A DNA stretch of 64,000 bases from Acetoanaerobium sticklandii (GTDB taxonomy: Bacteria; Bacillota; Clostridia; Peptostreptococcales; Filifactoraceae). The position numbers and the translations under genes are program-made. The notes beneath the pieces are model-generated. The model ran no database searches, was not told where the DNA came from, and saw only the letters and a list, made by a program, of their open reading frames with translations. The stretch is from assembly GCF_000196455.1 (NCBI RefSeq), contig NC_014614.1, forward strand, positions 1,348,001 to 1,412,000, read 5' to 3'. Of this stretch, positions 17,530 to 27,165 are shown one piece after another; position 1 is the first letter of the stretch, and every line of letters starts with the position of its first letter.

Positions 17530-18537
17530 GTGGTGACTATAAAAGATATAGCAAAAGAAGCAGGTGTGGCTGTTAGCACTGTTTCAAGAGTTTTGAACAA
17601 TCATCCTGATGTCAGTGAAAAAACTAAATTAAAGGTTTTAGATATAATTGAAAAAAGAAAATTTGTGCCCAACAGTAATGCCAAGCATTTAAAGCAACAA
17701 AACACTAATACAATTGGAATATTTGTTAAAGGAACATTCAATTTTCTTTTCCATTCTATTTTAGAAAAAATTCAACCTCTTATTGAAGATTCTGGTTATA
17801 TCACTGTAGTGAATTATTTGGATGAGGATGAAAATGAGGTTCAGCAAGCTAGAATATTCTGTAACGAAAAAAAACCTCAAGGGATAATGTTCTTAGGTGG
17901 GAATCTGAAAAATTTTCAAGATCATTTTTCAAAAATTGATATTCCATCTATTTTAGTTACAAACTCAGCTAGTCAATTGAATTTTAGCAACTTATCAAGC
18001 GTTACCACGAATGACAAAAAAGCCGTTGAGTTCGCTATTGAATATTTAATTGAAAAAGGCCATACAAATATTGGAATCATAGGTGGAAATGCTGATTCTT
18101 CTAATATTAGTGAGGTACGCTTAAAAAGTATTATAAAAACATTATATAAACATAAAATCAACTTTGATATTTCATCACATTTTGAACCAGCTCGATATTC
18201 TTTTGAAAGCTCTTATAAAGCTTGCCAAAGACTTATTAACAAAAAACTTGGAATAACTGCTATTTTCGCAATGAGTGACGTTATGGCAATAGGAGCAATG
18301 AGAGCAATGACAGATTCAAAAATTTCTATTCCAAGCGACATTTCAGTAATTGGGTATGATGGAATAGAGCTTGTTAATTATTACAATCCAAAATTAACGA
18401 CTATACTTCAGTTACAGGATCAAATAGCATTAAATGCAGTTAAAATAATAACTTCTCAAATTGAAAAAAATCTAGATCCTATTCATAAAGTTCTTCCGTT
18501 CAAACTTATGGAAGGTGAAAGTGTAATTCGGATTTAA
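17530..18537 (+). CDS. LacI-family regulator of the maltodextrin operon
   Basis: The 335-residue protein has the N-terminal LacI helix-turn-helix (VTIKDIAKEAGVAVSTVSRVLNNHPDVSEKT) and a ligand domain with SVTTNDKKAVEFAIEYLIEKGHTNIGIIGG, AIFAMSDVMAIGAMRAM and DISVIGYDGIEL. I choose the GTG at 17530, since AGGTGA sits 5 bases ahead and the product then begins MVTIKDIA as usual. GTG codons at 17521 and 17533 are alternatives. The three AACGTT-core operators upstream of the operon are its probable targets, with maltose or maltodextrin as inducer by analogy to MalR. Confidence 0.9.
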   Translation: MVTIKDIAKEAGVAVSTVSRVLNNHPDVSEKTKLKVLDIIEKRKFVPNSNAKHLKQQNTNTIGIFVKGTFNFLFHSILEKIQPLIEDSGYITVVNYLDEDENEVQQARIFCNEKKPQGIMFLGGNLKNFQDHFSKIDIPSILVTNSASQLNFSNLSSVTTNDKKAVEFAIEYLIEKGHTNIGIIGGNADSSNISEVRLKSIIKTLYKHKINFDISSHFEPARYSFESSYKACQRLINKKLGITAIFAMSDVMAIGAMRAMTDSKISIPSDISVIGYDGIELVNYYNPKLTTILQLQDQIALNAVKIITSQIEKNLDPIHKVLPFKLMEGESVIRI

Positions 18538-18572
18538 TTAAAATAATATATTAAGATAAGGAATTGAAATAC

Positions 18573-20069
18573 ATGATAAATAAAATACAAGAACCTTTTG
18601 AAAGAGGCGCAGGTACTTTGCTTCCAGTTGCAAGTCTGCCGTCTAACTATGGAATAGGAACATTTGGTAAGGCCGCATATGACTTTGTTGACTTTCTACA
18701 TAAATCTGGCCAAAAATATTGGCAGGTACTTCCTATTGGACCTACAGGTTATGGTGATAGTCCATATCAAAGTTTCTCTGCATTTGCTGGAAATCCATAT
18801 TTTATAGATTTTGATTTCTTGATTGAAGAAAATCTTTTAGATATTAGGGATATCGAAAAAATAAATTGGGGAGATAACCCAAACCTAATCGATTATGGAA
18901 AGATATATGAGAATAGATACAGTGTTTTAAGAGTTGCCTTTAAAAATTTCAATACATCTGATGAATCCTTTATTGAATTTTGTGATGCTAATAGCTTTTG
19001 GTTAGATGATTATAGTGACTATATGGCTATAAAAGATTTATTCAAAGGTGTAGAATGGCTTAAATGGCCAGAGGATATAAGAAACAGAGATAAGGATGCT
19101 TTGGAAAACTATAGAATAAAATTATCAGATGATATAATGTTTTGGAAATTCCTACAATTCAAGTTCATTGTTCAGCTAAATCAATTAAAGAAATATGCAC
19201 ATAATAAAAATATAACTATAATCGGCGATATACCAATTTATGTTGCTCTTGACAGTTCCGATGTTTGGGCAAATTTAAAAGAGTTTCAAATGGATGAGAG
19301 CAAAAAACCAACTATGGTAGCTGGAGTTCCACCAGATATGTTTTCATCAACTGGCCAGCTTTGGGGAAATCCACTTTATGATTGGGATTATATGAAAGCC
19401 GATAACTTTAGCTGGTGGCGTAAAAGAATGAAATATTCAGCTCTTTTATACGACATCATAAGGATAGACCACTTCATTGGAATAGTTCATTATTATTCTA
19501 TAAAATATGGTGAAGAAACTGCTATGAATGGTTTTTGGAAAGATGGCCCAGGTCATGATTTAATTAATTCTATTAATGAAGAAATTGGAAGTTCAAAAAT
19601 CATTGCTGAAGACCTAGGGGTTGTTACCCAGAAGGTTAAGCAGCTTTTAAAAGATAGTGGTTATCCAGGTATGAGGCTCTTACAATTTGGATTTGATTCA
19701 GATGCTAGAAACGAGAATCTAGCTAAGCATTGTCCTTCGAACTCTGTTGTTTACGGTGGCACTCACGATAATGAAACTCTTAGAGGATATTTTCAAAACC
19801 TAGATTCTAAATCCAGAGCTAAAGCTAGAAAAATGCTTGATATTAAGCAGAATAGATTTTTTGTGTGGAAAGTTATTGAATCTGGGTTTAAATCAAAAGC
19901 AAATACTGTGATATTCCAAATACAAGACTATCTAGAGCTTGATAATTCTGCCAGAATGAATGTTCCATCAACCATTGGTGGAAACTGGTGCTGGAGATTA
20001 TTACCAAATCAAATCAGTGATGATTTAATACACAAAATAGAAAATTTAATTAAGATAACAAAAAGATAG
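18573..20069 (+). CDS. malQ: 4-alpha-glucanotransferase (amylomaltase)
   Basis: The 498-residue GH77 enzyme transfers glucan segments between malto-oligosaccharides in the cytoplasm. Visible blocks are RGAGTLLPVASLPSNYGIGTFG, YWQVLPIGPTGYGDSPYQSFSAFAGNPYFID, VAGVPPDMFSSTGQLWGNPLYDW, the nucleophile region DIIRIDHFIG, the acid/base region IIAEDLGVV, and GGTHDNETLRGY. Length and all catalytic motifs are normal. The ATG at 18573 follows AAGGA; a TTG at 18564 is too close to it. It works with the phosphorylase to convert imported dextrins to glucose and glucose-1-phosphate. Confidence 0.95.
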   Translation: MINKIQEPFERGAGTLLPVASLPSNYGIGTFGKAAYDFVDFLHKSGQKYWQVLPIGPTGYGDSPYQSFSAFAGNPYFIDFDFLIEENLLDIRDIEKINWGDNPNLIDYGKIYENRYSVLRVAFKNFNTSDESFIEFCDANSFWLDDYSDYMAIKDLFKGVEWLKWPEDIRNRDKDALENYRIKLSDDIMFWKFLQFKFIVQLNQLKKYAHNKNITIIGDIPIYVALDSSDVWANLKEFQMDESKKPTMVAGVPPDMFSSTGQLWGNPLYDWDYMKADNFSWWRKRMKYSALLYDIIRIDHFIGIVHYYSIKYGEETAMNGFWKDGPGHDLINSINEEIGSSKIIAEDLGVVTQKVKQLLKDSGYPGMRLLQFGFDSDARNENLAKHCPSNSVVYGGTHDNETLRGYFQNLDSKSRAKARKMLDIKQNRFFVWKVIESGFKSKANTVIFQIQDYLELDNSARMNVPSTIGGNWCWRLLPNQISDDLIHKIENLIKITKR

Positions 20070-20078
20070 GAGAAAATT

Positions 20079-21194
20079 ATGGCTAATATAACCCTAAAAA
20101 ACATCCATAAGATTTATCCAGGAGATGTTACAGCTGTAAAGGATTTTAATCTGGAAATTCAAGATAAAGAGTTTATAATTCTAGTTGGACCATCTGGTTG
20201 TGGTAAATCAACTACTCTTAGGATGATTGCAGGTCTAGAGGATATATCAAAAGGCGAACTTTATATTGGAGATAAATTAGTAAATAATGTTCCTCCAAAA
20301 GATAGAGATATTGCTATGGTATTTCAAAGCTATGCTCTTTATCCTCACATGAGTGTATATAAAAATATGGCATTTTCTTTAACTTTACAGAAAGTTGATA
20401 AAAGCGAAATTGATAAAAGAGTACGCGAGGCAGCAAAGATTCTAGATATAGAACATTTATTAGAAAGAAAACCAAAGGCTTTATCTGGTGGTCAAAGACA
20501 AAGAGTAGCACTTGGAAGAGCTATGGTTAGAAATCCTAAAGTTTTTCTTCTTGACGAGCCACTTTCTAATCTCGATGCAAAACTACGTACAGCAATGAGA
20601 AGTGAGATAAGCAAACTTCACAAAAGACTTGGAACTACTTTTATATACGTAACTCATGACCAGACTGAGGCTATGACAATGGGAGATAGAATCGTAGTCA
20701 TGAAGGATGGTTTAGTTCAACAAGTTGATACTCCACAAAATTTATATGATTATCCTGTAAATTTATTTGTAGCAGGTTTTATAGGATCTCCACAAATGAA
20801 TTTTTTTAAGGTTAAGATTGAAAAGAATAATGAGAATTTTATAGCTAGATTGGGAGATTATAAGATACCAATTAATTGGAGCACTGATAAGTCAAAGAAC
20901 TTGAGCAATTATGATGGCAAAGAGGTTTTAATGGGCATTAGACCTGAAGAATTACACGATGAGCAAAGTACTCAAGCTAAAGAAACCTTAAGCTTTGTTA
21001 ATGCTTTAGTCGAGTTAAGCGAACCTATGGGCTCCGAAGTTTATTTATATCTTGATATAAATAATGAAAAAGCAATCGCCAAAATTCCTCCAAGAACAAA
21101 TGCAAAAATTGGTGATGTTGTAAGCCTAGGAATTAATACTACAAATGTTCATCTTTTTGATATTGAAACTGAGAACGCAATTGCTGTGAGGTAA
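20079..21194 (+). CDS. Sugar ABC transporter ATPase, MsmX/MalK type
   Basis: The 371-residue protein has Walker A GPSGCGKST at 37-45, LSGGQ at 135-139, LLDEPLSNLDAKLR and THDQTEAMTMGDR, and a C-terminal regulatory region from ~240 with GIRPEELH. It matches the MalK/MsmX/UgpC class that energises disaccharide and oligosaccharide importers. It lies nine bases after malQ and is the only ATPase of this operon, so it is the likely partner of the MalF/MalG-like permeases. Confidence 0.92.
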   Translation: MANITLKNIHKIYPGDVTAVKDFNLEIQDKEFIILVGPSGCGKSTTLRMIAGLEDISKGELYIGDKLVNNVPPKDRDIAMVFQSYALYPHMSVYKNMAFSLTLQKVDKSEIDKRVREAAKILDIEHLLERKPKALSGGQRQRVALGRAMVRNPKVFLLDEPLSNLDAKLRTAMRSEISKLHKRLGTTFIYVTHDQTEAMTMGDRIVVMKDGLVQQVDTPQNLYDYPVNLFVAGFIGSPQMNFFKVKIEKNNENFIARLGDYKIPINWSTDKSKNLSNYDGKEVLMGIRPEELHDEQSTQAKETLSFVNALVELSEPMGSEVYLYLDINNEKAIAKIPPRTNAKIGDVVSLGINTTNVHLFDIETENAIAVR

Positions 21195-21198
21195 ATAT

Positions 21199-23565
21199 AT
21201 GGATATAAATAAAGTGATTAAATCAGCACAAGATAAATGTAAAATTGAATACGGAAAAGAGCTTTCAAACGCCCTTGCTTGGCAGCTTCACAATTCACTT
21301 TCAGAGTCAATAAGGGAAGAAATAGGCGGTAAGTGGCAGGAATTAAAAATAATGAGTGATAAAAATAGAAAAGCATATTATTTTTCTGCCGAGTTTTTAA
21401 TTGGCCGTTCAATTCAAAATAACTTGTTAAATTTAGGGATCCTTGATGAAATAAACAATAAACTAAAAGATCTTAATGTTGATTTTGGAATTTTAGAAGA
21501 GATTGAAGATGCTGCTCTAGGTAACGGGGGGCTTGGTAGACTTGCTGCTTGCTTTATTGAAAGTGCTGCAACTATGGATATTCCTTTAGACGGATATGGA
21601 ATAAGATATAAGTTTGGATTATTTAAACAAGAATTTCAAGATGGATTTCAAATTGAAAAAGCTGATGATTGGTCAAAATATGGTGATCCATGGTCATTAA
21701 GAAAATATGAAGACTCAGTGTTAGTAAAGTTTAGTGACCAAAACGTTATTGCTGTTCCCTATGATATACCTATTATAGGGTATAAGGGAAATAATATTTC
21801 TACCCTAAGGCTTTGGCAAGCTGAGCCAGTCAATGAATTTGATTTTAATTTATTTAATGACCAAAACTATGATTTGGCTGTAAAAGAAAAAAATAAAGCT
21901 GAGGATATTTCTAGAGTCTTGTATCCAAACGATGATACTTTAGATGGAAAAAAATTAAGATTTAGACAGCAATACTTTTTCAGTAGTGCTTCACTACAGG
22001 ATTTAATTAGAAAGTTTAAAAGAAATCATTCTGAGGATTTATTAGATTTTGCTAAGTATAACGTAATCCAGCTTAATGACACTCATCCTACAATTGCAAT
22101 TCCTGAGCTTATAAGGCTTTTAGTTGATGAGGAAAAACTTAGTTTTGAATCTGCGCTTGATATTTGTAAAAAAACCTTTGCATATACCAATCATACAATA
22201 ATGCAAGAGGCATTAGAAAAATGGGATATCGGCTTAATAAAAGAACTCCTTCCAAGAATCTATGAAATTATAAAACAAATTCACAATAATTTTGAAGAAG
22301 AAAAAAAGGATTTAGTAAAAAATAAAATTATTAGTAAAGCTTTATCTAATAGAACAAAAATAATAAATAAAAATACACTTCATATGGCTCATATGGCTAT
22401 TTACGGTTCTAGCTATGTAAATGGAGTGGCTCAAATTCACACAGATATAATAAAAAGTGATGTACTAAAAGACTTCTATCAATTATATCCTTCCAAGTTT
22501 CAAAATAAAACAAACGGAATAACTCAACGCAGATGGCTAGCATTATGTAATAGAGAATTATCTTCCTTTATTAGTAATAATCTTGGAAATGAAAACTGGA
22601 TAACAAACTTATCTGATTTAAAGAAATTAGAACCGCTTTCTAAGAGCACTTCTATTATTGAAGAGTTTTCAAATATTAAGCAAATAAAGAAACACCAATT
22701 AGCTGACTATATTTTTAGAAAAGAAGGTATTGCAATTGACCCTCAAAGTATTTATGATATTCAAATTAAAAGGCTACACGAATACAAAAGACAATTGCTA
22801 AATATTTTAACGATTTTATATATGTACAATGAAATTAAATCAGGTAATTTGAATAACTTTTATAAAACAACCTTTATTTTTGGAGCTAAAGCAGCTCCAG
22901 GATATAAGAGAGCTAAAAGTATAATCAAATTAATTAATGAAGTTGGCAATCTCATTGATAATGACCCGCTAGTAAGTTCAAAAATCAAAGTTGTTTTTGT
23001 TAGCAACTATAATGTATCCTATGCTGAAAAATTAGTTGCTGCAGCTGATATTTCTGAGCAAATATCAACAGCAGGAACAGAGGCTAGTGGAACTGGAAAT
23101 ATGAAATTTATGCTTAATGGTGCAGTTACACTAGGAACATTGGATGGTGCAAATGTCGAAATCGTCCAAGAAGCAGGCAGGGAAAACAATTACATTTTTG
23201 GATCAACTGTTGATGAAATAAGTAGCATTTCTAAATCATATAGTCCTATAGACATTTATAAATCAAATCCTAAAGTTAAAGCAGTATTAGATATGCTTAT
23301 AGATGGTACCCTTAAAGACGGTAAAACTAAAGGCTTTAAGGAGCTCTACGATTCTATATTAAAAGGTGCTAGTTGGCATACGGCTGACCACTACTACCTA
23401 CTACATGATTTTATGTCATATGTAGAGACAAGAATTAAAGTAAATAGTGATTTTTCATCCAAATATGAGTTTAGAAAAAAATGTTATATTAATATGTGTA
23501 ATGCAGGCAAGTTCAGTTCTGATAGAACTATACAAGACTATGCTAAGGAAATTTGGCATGTATAA
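21199..23565 (+). CDS. glgP: Glycogen/maltodextrin phosphorylase
   Basis: The 788-residue enzyme releases glucose-1-phosphate from alpha-1,4-glucans. Motifs: YYFSAEFLIGRSIQNNLLNLG, ALGNGGLGRLAACFIES, GYGIRYKFGLFKQ, QLNDTHPTIAIPEL, TNHTIMQEALEKW and the pyridoxal-phosphate site EASGTGNMKFMLNG with Lys636. Length fits the bacterial family. It begins five bases after the ATPase gene and is the last gene of the operon. Context favours dextrins from the importer as substrate, though stored glycogen is also possible. Confidence 0.95.
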   Translation: MDINKVIKSAQDKCKIEYGKELSNALAWQLHNSLSESIREEIGGKWQELKIMSDKNRKAYYFSAEFLIGRSIQNNLLNLGILDEINNKLKDLNVDFGILEEIEDAALGNGGLGRLAACFIESAATMDIPLDGYGIRYKFGLFKQEFQDGFQIEKADDWSKYGDPWSLRKYEDSVLVKFSDQNVIAVPYDIPIIGYKGNNISTLRLWQAEPVNEFDFNLFNDQNYDLAVKEKNKAEDISRVLYPNDDTLDGKKLRFRQQYFFSSASLQDLIRKFKRNHSEDLLDFAKYNVIQLNDTHPTIAIPELIRLLVDEEKLSFESALDICKKTFAYTNHTIMQEALEKWDIGLIKELLPRIYEIIKQIHNNFEEEKKDLVKNKIISKALSNRTKIINKNTLHMAHMAIYGSSYVNGVAQIHTDIIKSDVLKDFYQLYPSKFQNKTNGITQRRWLALCNRELSSFISNNLGNENWITNLSDLKKLEPLSKSTSIIEEFSNIKQIKKHQLADYIFRKEGIAIDPQSIYDIQIKRLHEYKRQLLNILTILYMYNEIKSGNLNNFYKTTFIFGAKAAPGYKRAKSIIKLINEVGNLIDNDPLVSSKIKVVFVSNYNVSYAEKLVAAADISEQISTAGTEASGTGNMKFMLNGAVTLGTLDGANVEIVQEAGRENNYIFGSTVDEISSISKSYSPIDIYKSNPKVKAVLDMLIDGTLKDGKTKGFKELYDSILKGASWHTADHYYLLHDFMSYVETRIKVNSDFSSKYEFRKKCYINMCNAGKFSSDRTIQDYAKEIWHV

Positions 23566-23611
23566 GCTTCAATTTTTTTATTAAACCTGAATATTTTAAA
23601 AAATTATAAGT

Positions 23612-23650
23612 AGACCACTTGATGGATGTTAATCTAAAAGTGGTCTTTCT
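23612..23650 (+). terminator. Terminator of the maltodextrin operon
   Basis: AGACCACTT (23612-23620) pairs perfectly with AAGTGGTCT (23638-23646), followed by a short T-rich tract. Confidence 0.8.
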
Positions 23651-23756
23651 AATTAATAAAATTTATTCCTCTTATGATTGCATTAATATAATAAAAAGAT
23701 TAAAATAACATATTATTATCTATAGCACCTTTATTATGAAAGGCGGATTACGTATA

Positions 23757-25013
23757 ATGGCGCACTTAACAGGAAGAACTGGCTATAAAAGCTTAATTGA
23801 TAGATATAATAAGTTTCCACAAGGAGCCCCTGAGTCTGAAACTCTATATGAGATATTGAAAGTCTTTTTTACAGAGGAAGAAGCTCAATTAGTTTCTATG
23901 CTGCCTATCAAACCCTTTGATGTAAAAATGGCATCGACAATCTGGAATAAATCTCAGGACGAAACTTTATTAATTCTTGAAAATCTGGCAAGCAAAGCCT
24001 TATTATTAGATATGAATGACAATAAAAAACAAATGTATGTTATGCCACCACCTATGATAGGTTTTTTTGAGTTTGCTCTTATGAGAACTGGAGGACATTT
24101 TAATCAAAAATTATTAAGCGAGTTATTTTATCAATATATCGAAACTGAAGAAGAGTTTATGAGAAAGCTTCTATCGTTAAAGACCCCTATAGGCAGAATT
24201 CTTATAAATGAAGAAGCTATTAATAAGACTGATGAGGTTTATGTTCTAGATTATGAAAAGGCGACTAGCCTTCTAAACAATGCTACAAGCATAGGTGTAA
24301 GCAGATGTTACTGTAGACATAAAGCTGAACACCTTAATCAGCATTGCAATGCTCCACAGGAGGTGTGTCTATCTCTAAACAACCTCTCTGTTTCTTTAGC
24401 GAAGCACGGGTATGCAAGACTTATAGATCATGATGAAGCTCTCTCAATACTAAAAACAGCTTATAATAATAATCTAATTCAATTTGCTGAAAACGTTAAG
24501 GACGATGTAGGTTTTATTTGTAACTGTTGCGCTTGTTGCTGTGTAGCACTAAAAAGTGTTAAAAAAATGGGAATTCCTCAAACAATATCTTCCTCAAACT
24601 TTATTGCAAATCAGTTAGATAACTGCATTAGCTGTAAAAAATGTGTATCCGTGTGTCCAGTTGGATGCTTTGAAATTAAGGTTTTTAATGACAAAGATAA
24701 AGTAGTGCTGAATTCTGAGCTTTGTCTCGGATGTGGAGTGTGCCAAAGAGTATGCTCCATTAATGCAATAGAAATGAGCAAGAGAGATGTTAAAATTTTT
24801 ACCCCAGTAAACACTGTCCATAAGCTAGTATTAGAAGCAATTGAAACTAATACTTTACATAACCTTATTTTTGATAATCAGGCTATGCTTAGCCATAAGT
24901 TCATGGCTGCATTTACTGGAGCTTTTCTTAAATTACCTCTTGTTAACCAGCTTTTAGTGAGCGAAACTTTTCAGTCTAAATATTTGGCTAGATTAATCGA
25001 AAAATTAGGATAA
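23757..25013 (+). CDS. Multi-cluster 4Fe-4S protein
   Basis: The 418-residue protein has a winged-helix-like N-terminal region (residues ~20-110) without Cys, then a Cys-rich middle (CYCRHKAEHLNQHC...EVC and CNCCACCC) and a two-cluster ferredoxin module, CISCKKCVSVCPVGCF and CLGCGVCQRVC. The last ~80 residues lack Cys. This layout is seen in uncharacterised electron-transfer or sensor proteins of anaerobes. AAAGGCGG precedes the ATG at 23757; the ATG at 23736 has no ribosome site. The 3' end overlaps the convergent permease gene by 9 bases. The partner enzyme is unknown. Confidence 0.75.
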   Translation: MAHLTGRTGYKSLIDRYNKFPQGAPESETLYEILKVFFTEEEAQLVSMLPIKPFDVKMASTIWNKSQDETLLILENLASKALLLDMNDNKKQMYVMPPPMIGFFEFALMRTGGHFNQKLLSELFYQYIETEEEFMRKLLSLKTPIGRILINEEAINKTDEVYVLDYEKATSLLNNATSIGVSRCYCRHKAEHLNQHCNAPQEVCLSLNNLSVSLAKHGYARLIDHDEALSILKTAYNNNLIQFAENVKDDVGFICNCCACCCVALKSVKKMGIPQTISSSNFIANQLDNCISCKKCVSVCPVGCFEIKVFNDKDKVVLNSELCLGCGVCQRVCSINAIEMSKRDVKIFTPVNTVHKLVLEAIETNTLHNLIFDNQAMLSHKFMAAFTGAFLKLPLVNQLLVSETFQSKYLARLIEKLG

Positions 25014-26378
25014 ATTTGCTTTACGATTTTTGATTTTAGTATAAGTATATAGTATAATTCCAAAGATTATCCATCCGATTACTATGGCCCATTCTGCCAT
25101 AATTAGTGATGATGGCTGGCCTGGCAAGTATAAAATTATCATAGCAGAACATAGTATAATTGCCATTATTCCTACAAGCTTATAATATTTCACTTTATAA
25201 GGACGATCTAGATTAGGTTCTTTTCTTCTTAATACTAAAAATGAGATTGATACCATTAGATATGAGTTTACTATTCCTAGAGATCCTGCATTTGTAAGCC
25301 AAACAAGCATTCTTCTGCCTAAAAGCGGCGATAATGTGGAGATTAAACCTATAAGTAAAATTGCATTAACTGGTGTTTTGTACTTTGGATGAAATTTAGC
25401 TAAAAAACTAGGTAACATTTTTGATTCTGCCATCGCATATATTGCTCTGCTTCCACCTACAAAGAAAGAGTTCCAGCTTGTCAAAATACCTCCAATTCCT
25501 CCTATAATAATTATTTTTGAAGCGATAGGACTGTTGTAAATATTTTTCATTGCATCTGCAGTAGCAAGCTTTGATTGTGATAATTCTTCATAAGATAAGC
25601 CAACCGAAGTGCTATAAATCATCATTGTATACCAAGCTATAGCCATAACCAGAGATAATATTATAATTTTTCCAATGGTATTAAAGGGGACATTAATTTC
25701 CTCTGCTGCCTGAGGAATAACATCAAATCCAACATATAAAAAAGGTGTCATTAAAGTTACTGCTAATATTCCGCTTTTACCATTGGAAAATAAAGGAGTA
25801 ATATTTCCTGAGTGTCCACTAAATATTGCTCCTGTAAAAAGCATTAATCCTACTATTAAAATCATAATTGTAGCTATTCCTTGAAAAAATGCTGCAGGCT
25901 TCACGCCTATGTAATTTACAGATGTTATAATAATTGAACTAACTGAGCCAACAATAACCCAAGTAAAGTATATGTCATAGGAAGCAACTGAATACATATA
26001 TCCCTTTAGATACGCGGGAAATAAATATTCAATAACAGTAGGAAAAGCTACTGCCTCAAATGCTACTACTGAAATATATCCTAAAACAATTGCCCAGGTG
26101 CAAAAAAATGAAGCTTTTTCACCCAAAGCTCTATAGCTAAAAACATGTTCTCCTCCGCACTGCGGCATAGCAGAAGTTAGCTCTGCATAAATTAAACCAA
26201 CAAACAAAACCATTATTCCACCAAATACAAACCCCAGTATTGCACCTAGTGTTCCGGCCATCATTATCCATTCTCCAGTGAGTACTACCCATCCCCACCC
26301 AATCATAGCTCCAAAAGCCAATGCGATTATGTCTTTTTTTGACAAAACTCTTTCAAAATTATGATTACCTTCATTCAT
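25005..26378 (-). CDS. APC-family amino acid permease
   Basis: The 457-residue membrane protein has about 12 helices. It starts LSKKDIIALAFGAMIGWGWVVL, the helix-1 GxG signature of the amino acid-polyamine-cation family, and has MPQCGGEHVFSYRALG after helix 2 and FVGGSRAIYAMAESKMLP near helix 8. A long GGGGGGAAAG ribosome site precedes the ATG. It stands alone on the minus strand, divergent from the ArsC-like gene with ~300 bases of AT-rich promoter DNA between them in which I see no other gene. The substrate is not determinable. Confidence 0.88.
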   Translation of the reverse strand: MNEGNHNFERVLSKKDIIALAFGAMIGWGWVVLTGEWIMMAGTLGAILGFVFGGIMVLFVGLIYAELTSAMPQCGGEHVFSYRALGEKASFFCTWAIVLGYISVVAFEAVAFPTVIEYLFPAYLKGYMYSVASYDIYFTWVIVGSVSSIIITSVNYIGVKPAAFFQGIATIMILIVGLMLFTGAIFSGHSGNITPLFSNGKSGILAVTLMTPFLYVGFDVIPQAAEEINVPFNTIGKIIILSLVMAIAWYTMMIYSTSVGLSYEELSQSKLATADAMKNIYNSPIASKIIIIGGIGGILTSWNSFFVGGSRAIYAMAESKMLPSFLAKFHPKYKTPVNAILLIGLISTLSPLLGRRMLVWLTNAGSLGIVNSYLMVSISFLVLRRKEPNLDRPYKVKYYKLVGIMAIILCSAMIILYLPGQPSSLIMAEWAIVIGWIIFGIILYTYTKIKNRKANLS

Positions 26379-26676
26379 TTACTTTCCCCCCAATAGAATA
26401 TATTTGTATCATAAAATTATACTATTTGTTTTCTCGTAAATCTTATAAATGAATTATTCAAGCTTCATAAAATTAAATTACAGAATATTTAATCATTTTA
26501 TACAATTATATATTATTAGCCTAGATATCTACAAGCTAACAAAACACTAAAATTAACTTATATAAATCAAATATATTTTGCGTTTAGACTATTATCCTAT
26601 TCAAAATAGTTTCTTATATATAATTATATATACGTAATCGTGTTATACTTAAAAGAAAAAAGAAGGAGAGAGTTAT

Positions 26677-27033
26677 ATGATATTAATTTGCTATCCTAAA
26701 TGAACAACATGTAAAAAAGCCGAGGCATGGCTTAAAGAAAATCAATACACATATTTATATAGAGATATTAAAACTGAAAATCCTAGTAAGCTAGAATTAG
26801 CAAGCTGGTATGGCAATAGTGATATAGATATTAAGAAGCTTTTTAATACTTCTGGAAATGTTTATAAAGACCTAAATTTAAAAGATAATATTGATAAAAT
26901 GACAATTGATGAGAAGCTTGAACTTCTTGCTTCAGATGGAATGTTATTAAAAAGACCTTTTCTAGTTTATAAAGATAAAATTAAGGTTGGTTTTAAAGAA
27001 AACGAATGGTTTTCTTTTTTAAGCGAAACATAA
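26677..27033 (+). CDS. ArsC/Spx-family selenoprotein, in-frame TGA as Sec9
   Basis: The frame from the ATG at 26677 (AAGGAGAG upstream) to the TAA at 27031 encodes 118 residues with a single TGA at 26701-26703 (codon 9). The product ILICYPK-Sec-TTCKKAEAWLKEN matches the ArsC/Spx start, where the family has CYPKCSTCKKA; the TGA therefore replaces the first Cys of the redox CxxC. Downstream RDIKTENPSKLEL, LFNTSGNVYKDLNL and DGMLLKRPFLV are classical family blocks. A hairpin AAGCC-GAGGCAT-GGCTT (26717-26733) starts 14 bases after the TGA with G first in the loop, as for a SECIS. ArsC-like selenoproteins are known. It is probably a thiol reductase, with arsenate as only one possible substrate. 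Confidence 0.87.
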
Positions 27034-27165
27034 TATAAGTTATGTTAACCTATAGATTATCTTTATATAATATATAAAACAAATCTATTGGATTACTCTT
27101 AGTTTTAAATATATTATTATTATAGAGTTTAATTTTAGATTATATTTACAATTAGGAGAATTCAT

